44,801 nucleotides of DNA from an uncultured Prochlorococcus sp. (GCA_902624085.1 CACNWD010000008.1:1-44801); one strand, 5' to 3'; shown: positions 10,373 to 19,308, counted from the first letter of the stretch. Program-made: numbers and translations. Notes: generated by a model from the sequence alone, not told the origin.

Positions 10373-10649
10373 GAGATTTTGAAACTAGCTTTATTGTTAA
10401 TTTTTAATTTGATTATCTAGGTACCTTAAAGTTTAAAGGGACTAGCTTAAAGTAAAAACTAATTTAGTGACGGAGACTTATCAAAAAGTTGATAGTTTCT
10501 CACAGGTCCAGATTTTTAACGCAAACGTCAAAAATGGTTATTTTATTAGAGGCTCGGCTAGCGTTCGAGCTTAAAAAACTACCAATTTAAAATTGTACAT
10601 CATCAAGTCCCAAAAAATGAAATATTATATGTTTAATTAGAAAAATTTT
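10373..10649. promoter_or_regulatory. Divergent promoter/leader region between rplC and ndhN
   Basis: This is 277 nt without a credible ORF. It should hold the promoter of the whole ribosomal operon (minus) and of ndhN (plus). Visible structure includes a perfect 6-bp inverted repeat, TATCAA-AAAG-TTGATA (10479-10494), which would lie in the rplC leader. A second one, GCTCG/CGAGC (10552-10556 with 10566-10570), has a GCTAGC core in its loop. No promoter hexamers stand out enough to place with confidence. Confidence 0.5.
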
Positions 10650-11120
10650 ATGCCATTACTTCTTTCAGGTGAGAAATTTCATGATGATTTGTATAAGCAT
10701 GGCTGCTTAGCAGTATTTGCTCCTCTAGAAGGAGGAAGTGAAACACGTTTATTAAGAAGGATGCGTGCCAAGGGTTTCAAAACATTCATAACCTCTGCCA
10801 GAGGATTAGGCGACCCAGAAGTTTTTCTATTAAAGTTACACGGTATTAGACCCCCTCATCTTGGACATCAAAATGTTGGTAGAAATGGAGCTTTAGGCGA
10901 AGTTCAACAAGTCATTCCTGTTGCAGCAGAACTATTTAATGACAAAGATAAGAAAAAGTTACTCTGGTTAATTGAAGGTCAGGTCTTATCACAATCAGAA
11001 TTAGCAAGTTTAATAAAAATTTCACAAGATGATAATACGCTTAAAATAGTTGTTGAAATGGGTGGTTCTAGAAATCTCCAGTGGCAATCTCTAGGAAAAT
11101 ATATTACAAATGAATTTTAA
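10650..11120 (+). CDS. ndhN: NAD(P)H-quinone oxidoreductase subunit N
   Basis: NdhN is an oxygenic-phototroph-specific subunit of the thylakoid NDH-1 complex, which carries cyclic and respiratory electron flow from ferredoxin to plastoquinone. It lies in the peripheral arm. The 156 residues match the family from [20 protein letters not shown] through [23 protein letters not shown] and [18 protein letters not shown] to the C-terminus. It is a soluble protein with no membrane span. It is 18 nt upstream of ldpA on the same strand, so the two are probably co-transcribed. Confidence 0.95.
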   Translation: MPLLLSGEKFHDDLYKHGCLAVFAPLEGGSETRLLRRMRAKGFKTFITSARGLGDPEVFLLKLHGIRPPHLGHQNVGRNGALGEVQQVIPVAAELFNDKDKKKLLWLIEGQVLSQSELASLIKISQDDNTLKIVVEMGGSRNLQWQSLGKYITNEF

Positions 11121-11138
11121 AGTTTAAAAATTTTAAAA

Positions 11139-12134
11139 TTGAATTCTATACAACAAAATAAAATCATTTCAAATAAATGGGTTAAGTTAATCTGTGGTGC
11201 AAGCAATGAAGATACAGGTTCGATTGAAGATATTTGTGCTATTTATTCAGCAGCAGGAGTTGATTATATAGATATTGCTGCGGATCCATCAGTAGCTGAA
11301 GCGGCAAGGAAAGGGATTAATTGGTCAAAAAAAACATACGGTAAAAATCCTGGACTAATGATAAGTATTAGTGATGGTAAAGATATACATTTTCGCAAAG
11401 CAAAATTTGACCCAAAAATATGTCCTCCAAATTGCAAAAGACCCTGTGAAAATATTTGTCCTACTTTCGCAATCAGTGAATACGGAGTGAGTAAAAATAA
11501 GTGTTACGGATGTGGAAGATGTATTTCAAGTTGTCCATTAAATTTAATAACTGAATATGAATATCAGTTATCCCAAGAATCACTAAAAGACATTCTTCAA
11601 AAAATAAAACCAGATGCTGTTGAAATCCATACAGAAATTAATCGAAAAGATGCATTTCAAAAAATTTCAAAAATTATTAAAGATTCAGGTATTAAATTAA
11701 AAAAAATATCCGTAAGCTGCGGATTAGCTCAGTCTAATGCTCAACCCAAAGACCTTGCAAAAGCTTTCTGGGAAAGATATGAAATACTATCTGAACACAA
11801 TGTACCGTTAATTTGGCAATTAGATGGAAGACCAATGTCAGGTGATATCGCTGCTACAACCGCAAAAGCTGCTGTTAAGCTATGGGAACGAATGCAACCA
11901 ATATTACCACCAGGATTAATACAATTAGCAGGGGGAACAAATGGAAATACTTATAAATTTCTCAAAAAGGATAAAATTCCCGATGGTATAGCTTTTGGGA
12001 GTGTTGCAAGAAAATTAGTGCAACCATTAATTGAAGAAACATTTAAGACAAATCAAAAAATATATGAAAACCCTGAAAAAATGGCGCAAGCCATTCAAAA
12101 AGCAAAAAATTTACTTGACCCATGGAAATCATAA
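11139..12134 (+). CDS. ldpA: LdpA-type iron-sulfur protein (light-dependent period / clock input)
   Basis: LdpA is an iron-sulfur protein that feeds redox/light information to the Kai clock in Synechococcus elongatus. The 331 residues contain two ferredoxin-like cysteine clusters: C95, C99, C103, C107 (CPPNCKRPCENICP) and C122, C125, C128, C132 (CYGCGRCISSCP). Both fit 4Fe-4S binding. The C-terminal part (PLIWQLDGRPMSGDIAATTA, then QLAGGTNGNTY) is the family-specific domain. The start is TTG, 18 nt after ndhN, and no better ATG precedes the conserved KLICGASNED. Its target in a Prochlorococcus-like clock without kaiA is not known from sequence. Confidence 0.88.
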   Translation: MNSIQQNKIISNKWVKLICGASNEDTGSIEDICAIYSAAGVDYIDIAADPSVAEAARKGINWSKKTYGKNPGLMISISDGKDIHFRKAKFDPKICPPNCKRPCENICPTFAISEYGVSKNKCYGCGRCISSCPLNLITEYEYQLSQESLKDILQKIKPDAVEIHTEINRKDAFQKISKIIKDSGIKLKKISVSCGLAQSNAQPKDLAKAFWERYEILSEHNVPLIWQLDGRPMSGDIAATTAKAAVKLWERMQPILPPGLIQLAGGTNGNTYKFLKKDKIPDGIAFGSVARKLVQPLIEETFKTNQKIYENPEKMAQAIQKAKNLLDPWKS

Positions 12135-12195
12135 AAAAGATTTATTATTTTATTTATAGAAAAAGATCTGTAAATGTACTAATATAGGAATCCAT

Positions 12196-12267
12196 TGGGC
12201 CGTCGCCAAGTGGTAAGGCAGCGGGTTTTGGTCTCGCCATTCCTAGGTTCGAATCCTAGCGGCCCAG
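12196..12267 (+). tRNA. tRNA-Gln (anticodon TTG)
   Basis: This is a 72-nt cloverleaf. The acceptor TGGGCCG pairs with CGGCCCA, the D arm is GCC/GGC, the anticodon stem GCGGG/CTCGC holds loop TTTTGGT, and the T arm is CTAGG-TTCGAAT-CCTAG. Anticodon TTG reads CAA/CAG (Gln). CCA is not encoded. Confidence 0.97.
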
Positions 12268-12285
12268 TTCTAACTTTCTAACAAA

Positions 12286-13062
12286 GTGCATCATCAAAAG
12301 TTAATCTTATTTGATTTTGATGGTGTAATAGTTAATGGAATTGAAGAGTATTGGTTTAGTTCTAAATTTGCATGCGAGAAATATCTATTAAATAATTCTA
12401 AGAATCTAAATATAGATAAATATATTGAGGTTCCAAAAATATTTGTTGAAATTAGACCTTGGGTGAAATATGGCTGGGAAATGGTTCTCATAACACATGA
12501 GATATTGAAAACATATAAACCTCTAAATAATCTCACAAAAAATTCCTTTCTAGAAAATTACGAAGAAAATTGCTCAAAATTACTCTTAGAATATTCATGG
12601 AATTCAAGTGAATTACAGAAATGCCTCGATGATGCGAGAGTATTTCAGATCAGAAATGATTTAAAGAAGTGGATCTCATTACATCGACCATTTAATGAAG
12701 TAGTTAGTTTTATAAAATCTGTTAAAGAAAAAGGCTACAAAGTAGGTATAATCTCAACAAAAGGTAAGACTTTTACATCAAAAATACTTTCAAATTTAGA
12801 TATATTTCCTGAATTAATCTTCGGTTATGAATCTGGATCTAAAATTGATATCATTTCAAATCTTGCTCAAAATTATGTCATTACAGGGTTTGTTGAAGAC
12901 AGGAGAAAAACATTATCAAATGTATTAGAAAATAATCAAACAAAATTTATTAATTGCTACTTAGCGGAATGGGGTTATTTAAAAAGTAAAGATAAAATTG
13001 ATTTACCTCAGGGAATAAAACTATTAAAAATAAAAAATTTAGAAGATATAGTTGCTAATTAG
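12286..13062 (+). CDS. HAD-superfamily hydrolase of unknown substrate
   Basis: This is a 258-residue HAD-fold protein. Motif I is LFDFDGVIV (D10 and D12, nucleophile and acid/base), motif II is GIISTKG (about 155), and the motif IV acidic pair is VEDRRKT (about 207), at the usual spacing. A helical cap lies between motifs I and II. It is a phosphatase by family, but the substrate cannot be read from sequence. The start is GTG, 18 nt after tRNA-Gln, so it may be co-transcribed with the tRNA. recA follows on the same strand but has its own LexA-controlled promoter. Confidence 0.75.
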   Translation: MHHQKLILFDFDGVIVNGIEEYWFSSKFACEKYLLNNSKNLNIDKYIEVPKIFVEIRPWVKYGWEMVLITHEILKTYKPLNNLTKNSFLENYEENCSKLLLEYSWNSSELQKCLDDARVFQIRNDLKKWISLHRPFNEVVSFIKSVKEKGYKVGIISTKGKTFTSKILSNLDIFPELIFGYESGSKIDIISNLAQNYVITGFVEDRRKTLSNVLENNQTKFINCYLAEWGYLKSKDKIDLPQGIKLLKIKNLEDIVAN

Positions 13063-13076
13063 GAATGTTCAGCTAG

Positions 13077-13090
13077 AGTACGTCTGTACT
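13077..13090 (+). promoter_or_regulatory. LexA (SOS) box upstream of recA
   Basis: AGTACGTCTGTACT is an inverted repeat AGTAC/GTACT with a 4-nt spacer. It matches the cyanobacterial LexA consensus RGTACNNNDGTWCB at every position. It lies 60 nt upstream of the recA ATG, which fits a LexA-repressed, damage-inducible promoter. Confidence 0.85.
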
Positions 13091-13096
13091 ATTTAG

Positions 13097-13123
13097 TTTA
13101 AATAAGAAAAGCACTTATTTAAA
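13097..13123 (+). promoter_or_regulatory. 10-bp inverted repeat in the recA 5' region
   Basis: TTTAAATAAG (13097-13106) and CTTATTTAAA (13114-13123) form a perfect 10-bp stem with a 7-nt loop AAAAGCA. It lies between the LexA box and the recA start codon (27 nt downstream). No T-run follows, so it is not a typical terminator. It could be an mRNA leader hairpin or a second operator. Confidence 0.5.
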
Positions 13124-13150
13124 ATAGATAAATTCTAAATAAATTAAAAG

Positions 13151-14263
13151 ATGAGTATTGAAGAGAAAAGAACAGGCATGTCTAAAGATTCATTATCTAA
13201 AGAAAAAGATAAAGCTTTGAATTTAGTACTTGGACAAATAGAAAGGAACTTTGGGAAAGGTTCAATAATGAGGTTAGGAGATGCTTCCAGAATGAGAGTA
13301 GAAACAATATCGACAGGAGCTCTTACCTTGGATCTAGCGCTAGGAGGAGGTTATCCAAAAGGAAGAGTAGTTGAAGTGTATGGCCCTGAGAGTTCTGGCA
13401 AAACGACATTAACACTACATGCCATTGCCGAGGTTCAAAGAAATGGAGGAGTAGCAGCATTTGTCGATGCTGAACATGCATTAGATCCAGTATATGCAGC
13501 ATCCCTTGGGGTAGATGTTGAGAACCTACTTGTTTCACAGCCAGATACTGGTGAAATGGCCTTAGAGATAGTAGACCAGCTAATAAGGTCAGCTGCTGTA
13601 GATTTAGTTGTTGTTGACTCAGTAGCAGCATTAACTCCAAGATCTGAAATTGAGGGTGAAATGGGTGATCACGTTGTTGGTAGCCAAGCACGCTTAATGA
13701 GTCAGGCAATGAGAAAAATTACCGGTAATATTGGAAAATCAGGATGTACAGTTATTTTTCTAAATCAATTAAGATTAAAGATAGGAATTACATATGGTAA
13801 TCCTGAAACGACTACCGGAGGAAATGCGCTAAAATTTTATTCATCGGTCAGATTAGATATCAGAAGAATTCAAACCCTTAAAAGAGGAACAGAAGAATAT
13901 GGAATTAGAGCAAAAGTAAAAGTAGCTAAAAATAAAGTTGCACCACCTTTTAGAATCGCTGAATTTGATATTTTATTTGGTAAAGGAATTAGTACTACGG
14001 GCTGCCTCTTAGATTTAGCAGAAGAGACAAACATAGTTATTAGGAGAGGTGCTTGGTACAGCTATGAAGGAGAAAATATAGGTCAGGGAAGAGATAATAC
14101 AATTATTTGGCTTGATCAAAATCCTCAGATTAAAGAGACAATAGAAAATCTTGTAAGACAAAAACTCACTGAAGGAACAGAAGTTAGCTCTAATTCCATG
14201 AAGCAATTAAAAGTGAATAAAGATAATCCTGCGATTGCCAATGATATTAAAAATGTGGCTTAA
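13151..14263 (+). CDS. recA: Recombinase RecA
   Basis: RecA is the DNA strand-exchange ATPase and LexA co-protease. The 370 residues have Walker [10 protein letters not shown] at 78-86, the Walker B region [12 protein letters not shown], the L1/L2 DNA-binding loops ([20 protein letters not shown] and the [20 protein letters not shown] segment) and the usual C-terminal domain. The ATG start gives a roughly 20-residue extension compared with E. coli, as in other cyanobacteria. An SOS box lies 60 nt upstream. Its 3' end stops 2 nt from the convergent DUF2839 gene, leaving no space for a terminator between them. Confidence 0.98.
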   Translation: MSIEEKRTGMSKDSLSKEKDKALNLVLGQIERNFGKGSIMRLGDASRMRVETISTGALTLDLALGGGYPKGRVVEVYGPESSGKTTLTLHAIAEVQRNGGVAAFVDAEHALDPVYAASLGVDVENLLVSQPDTGEMALEIVDQLIRSAAVDLVVVDSVAALTPRSEIEGEMGDHVVGSQARLMSQAMRKITGNIGKSGCTVIFLNQLRLKIGITYGNPETTTGGNALKFYSSVRLDIRRIQTLKRGTEEYGIRAKVKVAKNKVAPPFRIAEFDILFGKGISTTGCLLDLAEETNIVIRRGAWYSYEGENIGQGRDNTIIWLDQNPQIKETIENLVRQKLTEGTEVSSNSMKQLKVNKDNPAIANDIKNVA

Positions 14264-14265
14264 AT

Positions 14266-14511
14266 CTAGATACTATCTGCTGGAGTCCACCAACCTGCTG
14301 CAGGACCAATAAATCGAACAACGATCCATAAAAATATTAACAGAGCAATTCCGAACCAACCAGCTCTAATACTTAACTTGATAAAGTTGTCTTTTTGATT
14401 TTCAGTAAAAGGTAACCAACTAATGATTCTAGGAGAATCATCAATTTCTTTTTTTTTGGAAACATCCCTAGGTGATAGTCCTAAAGATTTTCTTCTCTTA
14501 GCTTCTCCCAT
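14266..14511 (-). CDS. Small single-span membrane protein, DUF2839 family
   Basis: This 81-residue protein has a basic N-terminus (MGEAKRRKSLGLSPRD), a charged linker and one hydrophobic span (WFGIALLIFLWIVVRFIG, about residues 51-68) followed by GPAAGWWTPADS. The pattern matches DUF2839, a family conserved in cyanobacteria with no known function. It is probably co-transcribed with the larger minus-strand gene upstream (26-nt spacing) and meets recA tail to tail. Confidence 0.8.
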   Translation of the reverse strand: MGEAKRRKSLGLSPRDVSKKKEIDDSPRIISWLPFTENQKDNFIKLSIRAGWFGIALLIFLWIVVRFIGPAAGWWTPADSI

Positions 14512-14537
14512 CTTTAAAAATTTTTCATGTTCATGAC

Positions 14538-15986
14538 TTAATCGAAAGGATACATATAATTAATTATTTTTTGTGGTTGAATCATTTCTAGCATATCCTT
14601 ACCCCATTTTCTATTTGATATCCTACCGTCTAAGATAATTAATTTACCTGAATTCTTTCGCAACGGCGAGACAGCCTTATCTATTAACCTGAAAGCTTCA
14701 GGAAACATAAATTCTCTAAACCAATTTTTTGATCGATTTCTTAAGGATAAGATTGTTTCTTGGTTTATAGGTTCGACCATATTTGGGAATGGTAAAAGAG
14801 GAATAATAATTTGTTCTGGAGGAAAAATTAAATGTAATTTCTTAATCCACCATTCATAACTAGAACAAACTATTTGATTATCAAGATTTGGATAATTTTC
14901 AAGTAGAACCCTTTGACCATAAATAGAAGCTAATTCAGTAGCAAGTCTAATCTTGAAATTATCTTCGTTAAATAGAAAAATTGATACACCCTTACTTAAA
15001 AACAAAAATTTCTTGCAATTTTCAATTGTTGATTTTATAAAAGAGGGATTATTCGGAAGTAATAATTTCGAAGGAATATATGTAATAATATCTTTTTCAA
15101 TAAAATTGCTTTCAAGACTTATTGAGGAAGTGAGCTTAATATCATTCATAGTTAAATATCTTTTAAAAAAAGTGTCCCTTCTGAAAGATGATAAAAAAAT
15201 CATATTATTTTTTCTTAGCAACTCATTAATTTCAAGAAACTGATCAATTGGCTCAACTTCTAAAGACCATTCAAAGTTATCATGATCAAGATTAACCCAA
15301 AAGGCCCAACCTGATATAAATGCCTTATTTAATTTGAAAAATTTATCAGAGCAATCTAAATTCTCTTTTATTATATTTTTTATCAGCTTAGTCTCATCAA
15401 TGTTCAAAGGCATTAATGTTTGAGTTGGGAAAGCTCTTAAAAAAAATTTTTCTTTGAGCAAATCATAAGTTTTAGATAATTCATTCTTTTTTATTAAAGA
15501 TGAATCAACGTAATTAAACCAATCTTTTTTATGTAAAGTTATTCTTAAAATATTTTTTAAATCTTTTTTTAAACTGCCTACATCAGCGTAAATAATAATC
15601 TGTTTTTCATAACTAGATTGACGATAATCAGCTAATAAACTTGCAAGAGTCTGAATAGAGACTTTATGTTGTGAAAAAATAATTTGATTATTTTGGACTA
15701 AAAATTCAAATCCAAATTCCTTATATAAGGGTAAATGCTCATTTAATAAAGATTTAAGTTGATAGGCTGGAATAACAAATTTAGAATTTTCTTGATTAAG
15801 AAATAATGTCATCAATATACCCGGGAACCATTCTTCATTTAAAAAAATTTCAGAATTTATTAACAGATTCTCTTTCTTTCTTACAAACCTTGAAATTATC
15901 CTTCCAAAAGAGTATAAATGTTTCCAATTTGAAGAATTTTTTTTTAAAAACTCCCTTAAATTTTTATGAGTTCTTGCTTCGAGCAT
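14538..15986 (-). CDS. Cyanobacterial helicase-C-terminal-like protein (Rad3/DinG relative lacking ATPase motifs)
   Basis: This is a 482-residue soluble protein. Its last third resembles the C-terminal helicase half of the DinG/XPD family: LATELASIYGQRVLLENYP, then NWFREFMFPEAFRLIDKAV, then SGKLIILDGRISNRKWGKDM. In DinG-type helicases this ends ...GRLIR...GVVVILDRR...YG. I see no Walker A (GxGKT) and no DEAH box. The motif VI arginine stretch is reduced to DKAVSPLRKN, so helicase activity is doubtful. The N-terminal 300 residues are unrecognised. It lies upstream of the DUF2839 gene on the same strand and diverges from tyrA (91-nt gap). The function is unknown and the homology call is from motif memory. 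Confidence 0.6.
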   Translation of the reverse strand: MLEARTHKNLREFLKKNSSNWKHLYSFGRIISRFVRKKENLLINSEIFLNEEWFPGILMTLFLNQENSKFVIPAYQLKSLLNEHLPLYKEFGFEFLVQNNQIIFSQHKVSIQTLASLLADYRQSSYEKQIIIYADVGSLKKDLKNILRITLHKKDWFNYVDSSLIKKNELSKTYDLLKEKFFLRAFPTQTLMPLNIDETKLIKNIIKENLDCSDKFFKLNKAFISGWAFWVNLDHDNFEWSLEVEPIDQFLEINELLRKNNMIFLSSFRRDTFFKRYLTMNDIKLTSSISLESNFIEKDIITYIPSKLLLPNNPSFIKSTIENCKKFLFLSKGVSIFLFNEDNFKIRLATELASIYGQRVLLENYPNLDNQIVCSSYEWWIKKLHLIFPPEQIIIPLLPFPNMVEPINQETILSLRNRSKNWFREFMFPEAFRLIDKAVSPLRKNSGKLIILDGRISNRKWGKDMLEMIQPQKIINYMYPFD

Positions 15987-16077
15987 TTATTATTAAAAAA
16001 TAATGGTTTTCAAAAATATGCTTTAAATATACATAAACTTGTTATCAATATAATTAAGTAGAGTTTATAAAAATTTA

Positions 16078-16914
16078 ATGAATATTGGAATTGTAGGATT
16101 AGGTCTGATAGGGGGCTCAATTGGTCTGAAACTACAAAGCTTAAATCATACTGTATATGGTATTACAAACAATGATTTAAATGAAATAAAAGCAAAAGAA
16201 AGAAAACTAGCGAATATCATTAGCCAGGACTATAAAATTTTAGAGCATTGCTCGATCATAATATTAGCCTTACCAATAAAAAATCTTTTAAATCCCTCAA
16301 AAAGCTTAATTGAGGCAATTCCAGCTAAAGCAATCCTGACTGATGTAGGTTCTGTCAAAGTACCAATAATTAAAACTTGGGAAAAAATTCATGATTTATT
16401 TATAGGTTCGCATCCAATGGCTGGAACAGAAAAAAAAGGTGTAAACGCGGGCAAATTAGAACTATTTGATAACTCAAAATGGGTTATTACACCAACGAAT
16501 CAAACAGATCAAAAATCATTACAAACTCTATCTAAATTATTTAAAAATATGGGTTGTGATATTTATTTCGAGAATCCTGATATACATGATCAAGCTGTTG
16601 CGAATATTTCTCATTTGCCAATTTATTTAGCATCTTGCTTAATTGAAACTGCTTATTCTCAAAACAATGAAGATTTATTAAATCTATCTAAAAAGCTTGC
16701 TGCAACGGGTTTTGCAGATACTTCTAGAGTTGGAGCTGGCAATCCCTCTCTAGGTGTAGACCTAGCAGAAAACAATACAATTAATATACTCAATTCAATA
16801 AAAACTTTTAAAAAAAATATTTGTGAAATTGAAAAAATTTTTGAAGAAAAGAATTGGGATGTACTAGAAGCAAAACTTAAAAATGTTCAAGAATGGAGAA
16901 ATCATTTCTGCTAA
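16078..16914 (+). CDS. tyrA: Arogenate/prephenate dehydrogenase
   Basis: TyrA carries out the oxidative decarboxylation step of tyrosine synthesis. Cyanobacterial enzymes mostly use arogenate with NADP. The 278 residues have a Rossmann motif GLGLIGGSIG at about 7-16, then the TDVGSVK stretch (about 98-104), the catalytic-histidine region GSHPMAGTEKKGV (about 113-125) and HLPIYLASCLIE in the helical dimerisation domain. There is no ACT or chorismate mutase domain, so it is the minimal form. The gene meets crtD tail to tail with a 5-nt gap. Confidence 0.93.
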   Translation: MNIGIVGLGLIGGSIGLKLQSLNHTVYGITNNDLNEIKAKERKLANIISQDYKILEHCSIIILALPIKNLLNPSKSLIEAIPAKAILTDVGSVKVPIIKTWEKIHDLFIGSHPMAGTEKKGVNAGKLELFDNSKWVITPTNQTDQKSLQTLSKLFKNMGCDIYFENPDIHDQAVANISHLPIYLASCLIETAYSQNNEDLLNLSKKLAATGFADTSRVGAGNPSLGVDLAENNTINILNSIKTFKKNICEIEKIFEEKNWDVLEAKLKNVQEWRNHFC

Positions 16915-16919
16915 AAATT

Positions 16920-18428
16920 CTAGAGATTGAAATTCTTCATGCCTCTAGTAGCAAGTATCTGCTTAGAGACCATTAATGCTGATTGACTAACTCCTGCTGT
17001 GCCCTCACCTGGATATATTGAATCACCACATAACCACAAACCTTCAAAAGGGGTTCTACTTGATAATCCAAACAATCCAAATATATCTGGATTTTGTCCT
17101 AAACCTCCAACAATTCCTTTTGGCCTATTTGTCCATCTTTCAAAAGACCTTGGGGTTGATAATTCTCTATGTAACCAATCTTCAGAAGCAATATTAAACT
17201 TCTCTTCTAAAGCTGTAGAGATTTTATTTAAATATTGATTTTTCTTTAAAGTATATTTGTCCTTCTCTAAATCAAACCAATCCTGAGTTCTTGTGAAAAT
17301 ACTAGCAATTAATGTTATTTCTCCTAAAGGTGCTCTTCCATCACCTTCTTCACTTAAAGATATAAAAAGGGAGCCAAATTCTTCACTGATAAATTGATAA
17401 TGATTAGAGCATATATTAATCATATTATCTTTTTTTAAAGCAGAGTAGAAGACTAAAGCTCCAGATGGTTCTGGTAAATTATTTAATCTATTTTGATATT
17501 TATAGTATTTATCTTTTTTGTCGACCAAAAGATTTAAAAGTCCTTGTGGAGGTGGGGAATAAATTACATCATGAGCATAATATTTATTTACTTTATTTCC
17601 CAATGAAGTATCTATTACCCATAGTTTTTTTTGTGAATCATATTCCAACGAATTTACTTTTTGATTAAATAAGATTTTTGCATTGGTTCGCCTCAGGGAC
17701 TCTTCTAAAGCGGAGCTCAATGCTTGCATAGAATCCTTCAAGTGCCATAATCCATGAGGCCTTTGAGACATTTGTAAAACAGTACATCCATATAAAGCAG
17801 CAGTTTTATAAACATTTTCTTGAGAATATAGTTTTAGCTGTAAATTTAAAAACTTTATCAATCTCTGATCCTTATCTGACCCACATATTTTTAAAAGGTC
17901 AAACATACTAGATTTCAGTAAAAATCCTGTCAAAAGATTTTGCGGATTAAGTGCATTAATAAACTTTGAAAAATCCCAAAAATTGCGTATTGGCATAACG
18001 GGATCGTTATTTGCGAACTTCCAATTACTTTGATGTATTAAATTGCAAAGCTCCCAGAATCTTTCACTACCAGGGAATTGCCTCTTCCTTTCAGAAATCC
18101 ATTTAGTGTTCTCATACCAAATATTTACAGGTTCACTACCATCATTCAAATCTACAATGCATGATGGATCAAGTAATGAAGCGTCAGGAAGTTCAATTTG
18201 AAGAAATTTAAAAATCTTTGAATGTATCCCATCACTTTCTAGGCCTGCTACTTGAGTTGCTCCTACATCAAAAATATATCCATTCCTTTTAAAAGTTCCT
18301 GCACATCCTCCTGATTGCTTATGAGATTCAATCAAAGTTACAGACAAGCCAAGTTTTGATAAAATTGCAGCTGATGTTAATCCAGCTATACCTGCTCCTA
18401 TTACAAAAACTTTTTTATTCTCGATCAA
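16920..18428 (-). CDS. crtD: Carotenoid C-3',4' desaturase-like FAD protein (CrtD)
   Basis: This is a 502-residue FAD-dependent amine-oxidase-fold protein. The dinucleotide-binding motif VIGAGIAGLTSA starts near residue 9, followed by ESHKQSGGCAGTFKRNGY, FDVGATQVAGLESDGIH, RQFPGSERFWEL and the C-terminal FAD motif GLWLCGDSIYPGEGTAGVSQ. The GATQVAGLE and LQLKLYSQ stretches fit the cyanobacterial CrtD branch better than CrtH isomerase. The start is TTG, because the Rossmann motif begins nine codons later and no ATG is available. Only one base separates it from the divergent kinase gene. High-light Prochlorococcus is not known for myxoxanthophyll, so the substrate is uncertain. Confidence 0.8.
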   Translation of the reverse strand: MIENKKVFVIGAGIAGLTSAAILSKLGLSVTLIESHKQSGGCAGTFKRNGYIFDVGATQVAGLESDGIHSKIFKFLQIELPDASLLDPSCIVDLNDGSEPVNIWYENTKWISERKRQFPGSERFWELCNLIHQSNWKFANNDPVMPIRNFWDFSKFINALNPQNLLTGFLLKSSMFDLLKICGSDKDQRLIKFLNLQLKLYSQENVYKTAALYGCTVLQMSQRPHGLWHLKDSMQALSSALEESLRRTNAKILFNQKVNSLEYDSQKKLWVIDTSLGNKVNKYYAHDVIYSPPPQGLLNLLVDKKDKYYKYQNRLNNLPEPSGALVFYSALKKDNMINICSNHYQFISEEFGSLFISLSEEGDGRAPLGEITLIASIFTRTQDWFDLEKDKYTLKKNQYLNKISTALEEKFNIASEDWLHRELSTPRSFERWTNRPKGIVGGLGQNPDIFGLFGLSSRTPFEGLWLCGDSIYPGEGTAGVSQSALMVSKQILATRGMKNFNL

Positions 18429-18429
18429 A

Positions 18430-19308
18430 ATGACAATATTAACTAATAACGAACTTAGCGAAATTTGTAATCATTTAGGTAAATCCAAAATAATCAATAT
18501 CCAAAAAATATTTGGTGGATGTATTAATCATTCTTGGAGAATTGAATTTCAGGACTCAAAATTTTTTCTCAAGAAAAATGAACGAGATCACAAACTTCTT
18601 AAATTTGAGAAATATTGTCTAAATGATCTTAGGAAATATAGTAATTCTCAAAACATTATTATTCCAAAAGTAATTAAATATTTTGAATACGAGAATAATG
18701 AATTTTTATTATTAGATTGGATGAATTTTAATAATTTTAATCAAAAAAAACTTGGAGCAGGAATTGCAGAAATACACCTTAACTCTAATAAGAAGAGACC
18801 AAATAAATTTGGTTATCCGGTACCAGGTTATATAGGCACAACTAAACAACTTGATGGTTGGGAAAGTAATTGGGTTGATTGCTTCATAAAGCTAAGAATT
18901 GAACCTCAACTATCACTACTAAGAAATGGTTCGTTAAGTATAAATTTGATAAATCGTATTTTGTCAAACATTAAAGTTCATTTATCTGATCATGATCCTA
19001 TGAATTGTTTAATTCATGGAGATCTTTGGTCAGGTAACGTTAGTACTGGCAACCATGAAAAAGGGATTTTATTTGATCCTTCATGCTGGTGGGCAGATTC
19101 AGAAATTGATATTGCAATGACAAGATTATTTGGAGGATTTACAGATGATTTTTATAATGAATACTTTAAAATAATCAAAGAAAAAAAAGGTTCAAATAAA
19201 AGAACTACAATTTACAATTTTTATCACATACTTAATCATGCAAATATGTTCGGGGGAAACTACATCAATCAGGTAAATAATTACATTAATCTGATCCTAA
19301 GTATGTAA
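18430..19308 (+). CDS. Fructosamine/ketosamine-3-kinase family protein
   Basis: This 292-residue protein has an aminoglycoside-phosphotransferase-like kinase fold. Members phosphorylate ketosamines so that glycated proteins can be repaired. Visible are the Gly-rich start FGGCINHSWRIE with the ATP-binding lysine in FFLKKN, then LGAGIAEIHLNS, the catalytic loop LIHGDLWSGNV (H and D) and the metal-binding FDPSCWWADSEIDIAM, followed by RLFGGF. This set is diagnostic for the family. The ATG is one base from the crtD start on the opposite strand. The gene ends 6 nt from the convergent CAAD gene. The in vivo substrate is unknown. Confidence 0.88.
   Translation: MTILTNNELSEICNHLGKSKIINIQKIFGGCINHSWRIEFQDSKFFLKKNERDHKLLKFEKYCLNDLRKYSNSQNIIIPKVIKYFEYENNEFLLLDWMNFNNFNQKKLGAGIAEIHLNSNKKRPNKFGYPVPGYIGTTKQLDGWESNWVDCFIKLRIEPQLSLLRNGSLSINLINRILSNIKVHLSDHDPMNCLIHGDLWSGNVSTGNHEKGILFDPSCWWADSEIDIAMTRLFGGFTDDFYNEYFKIIKEKKGSNKRTTIYNFYHILNHANMFGGNYINQVNNYINLILSM

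Noticed and set aside
12135-12195. Promoter for tRNA-Gln
   Set aside because: The AT-rich spacer offers many -10-like hexamers and no single convincing pair.
13323-13709. 128-codon minus-strand frame inside recA
   Set aside because: It is an antisense shadow of recA rich in Gln, His and Leu, which is typical of a reversed coding frame.
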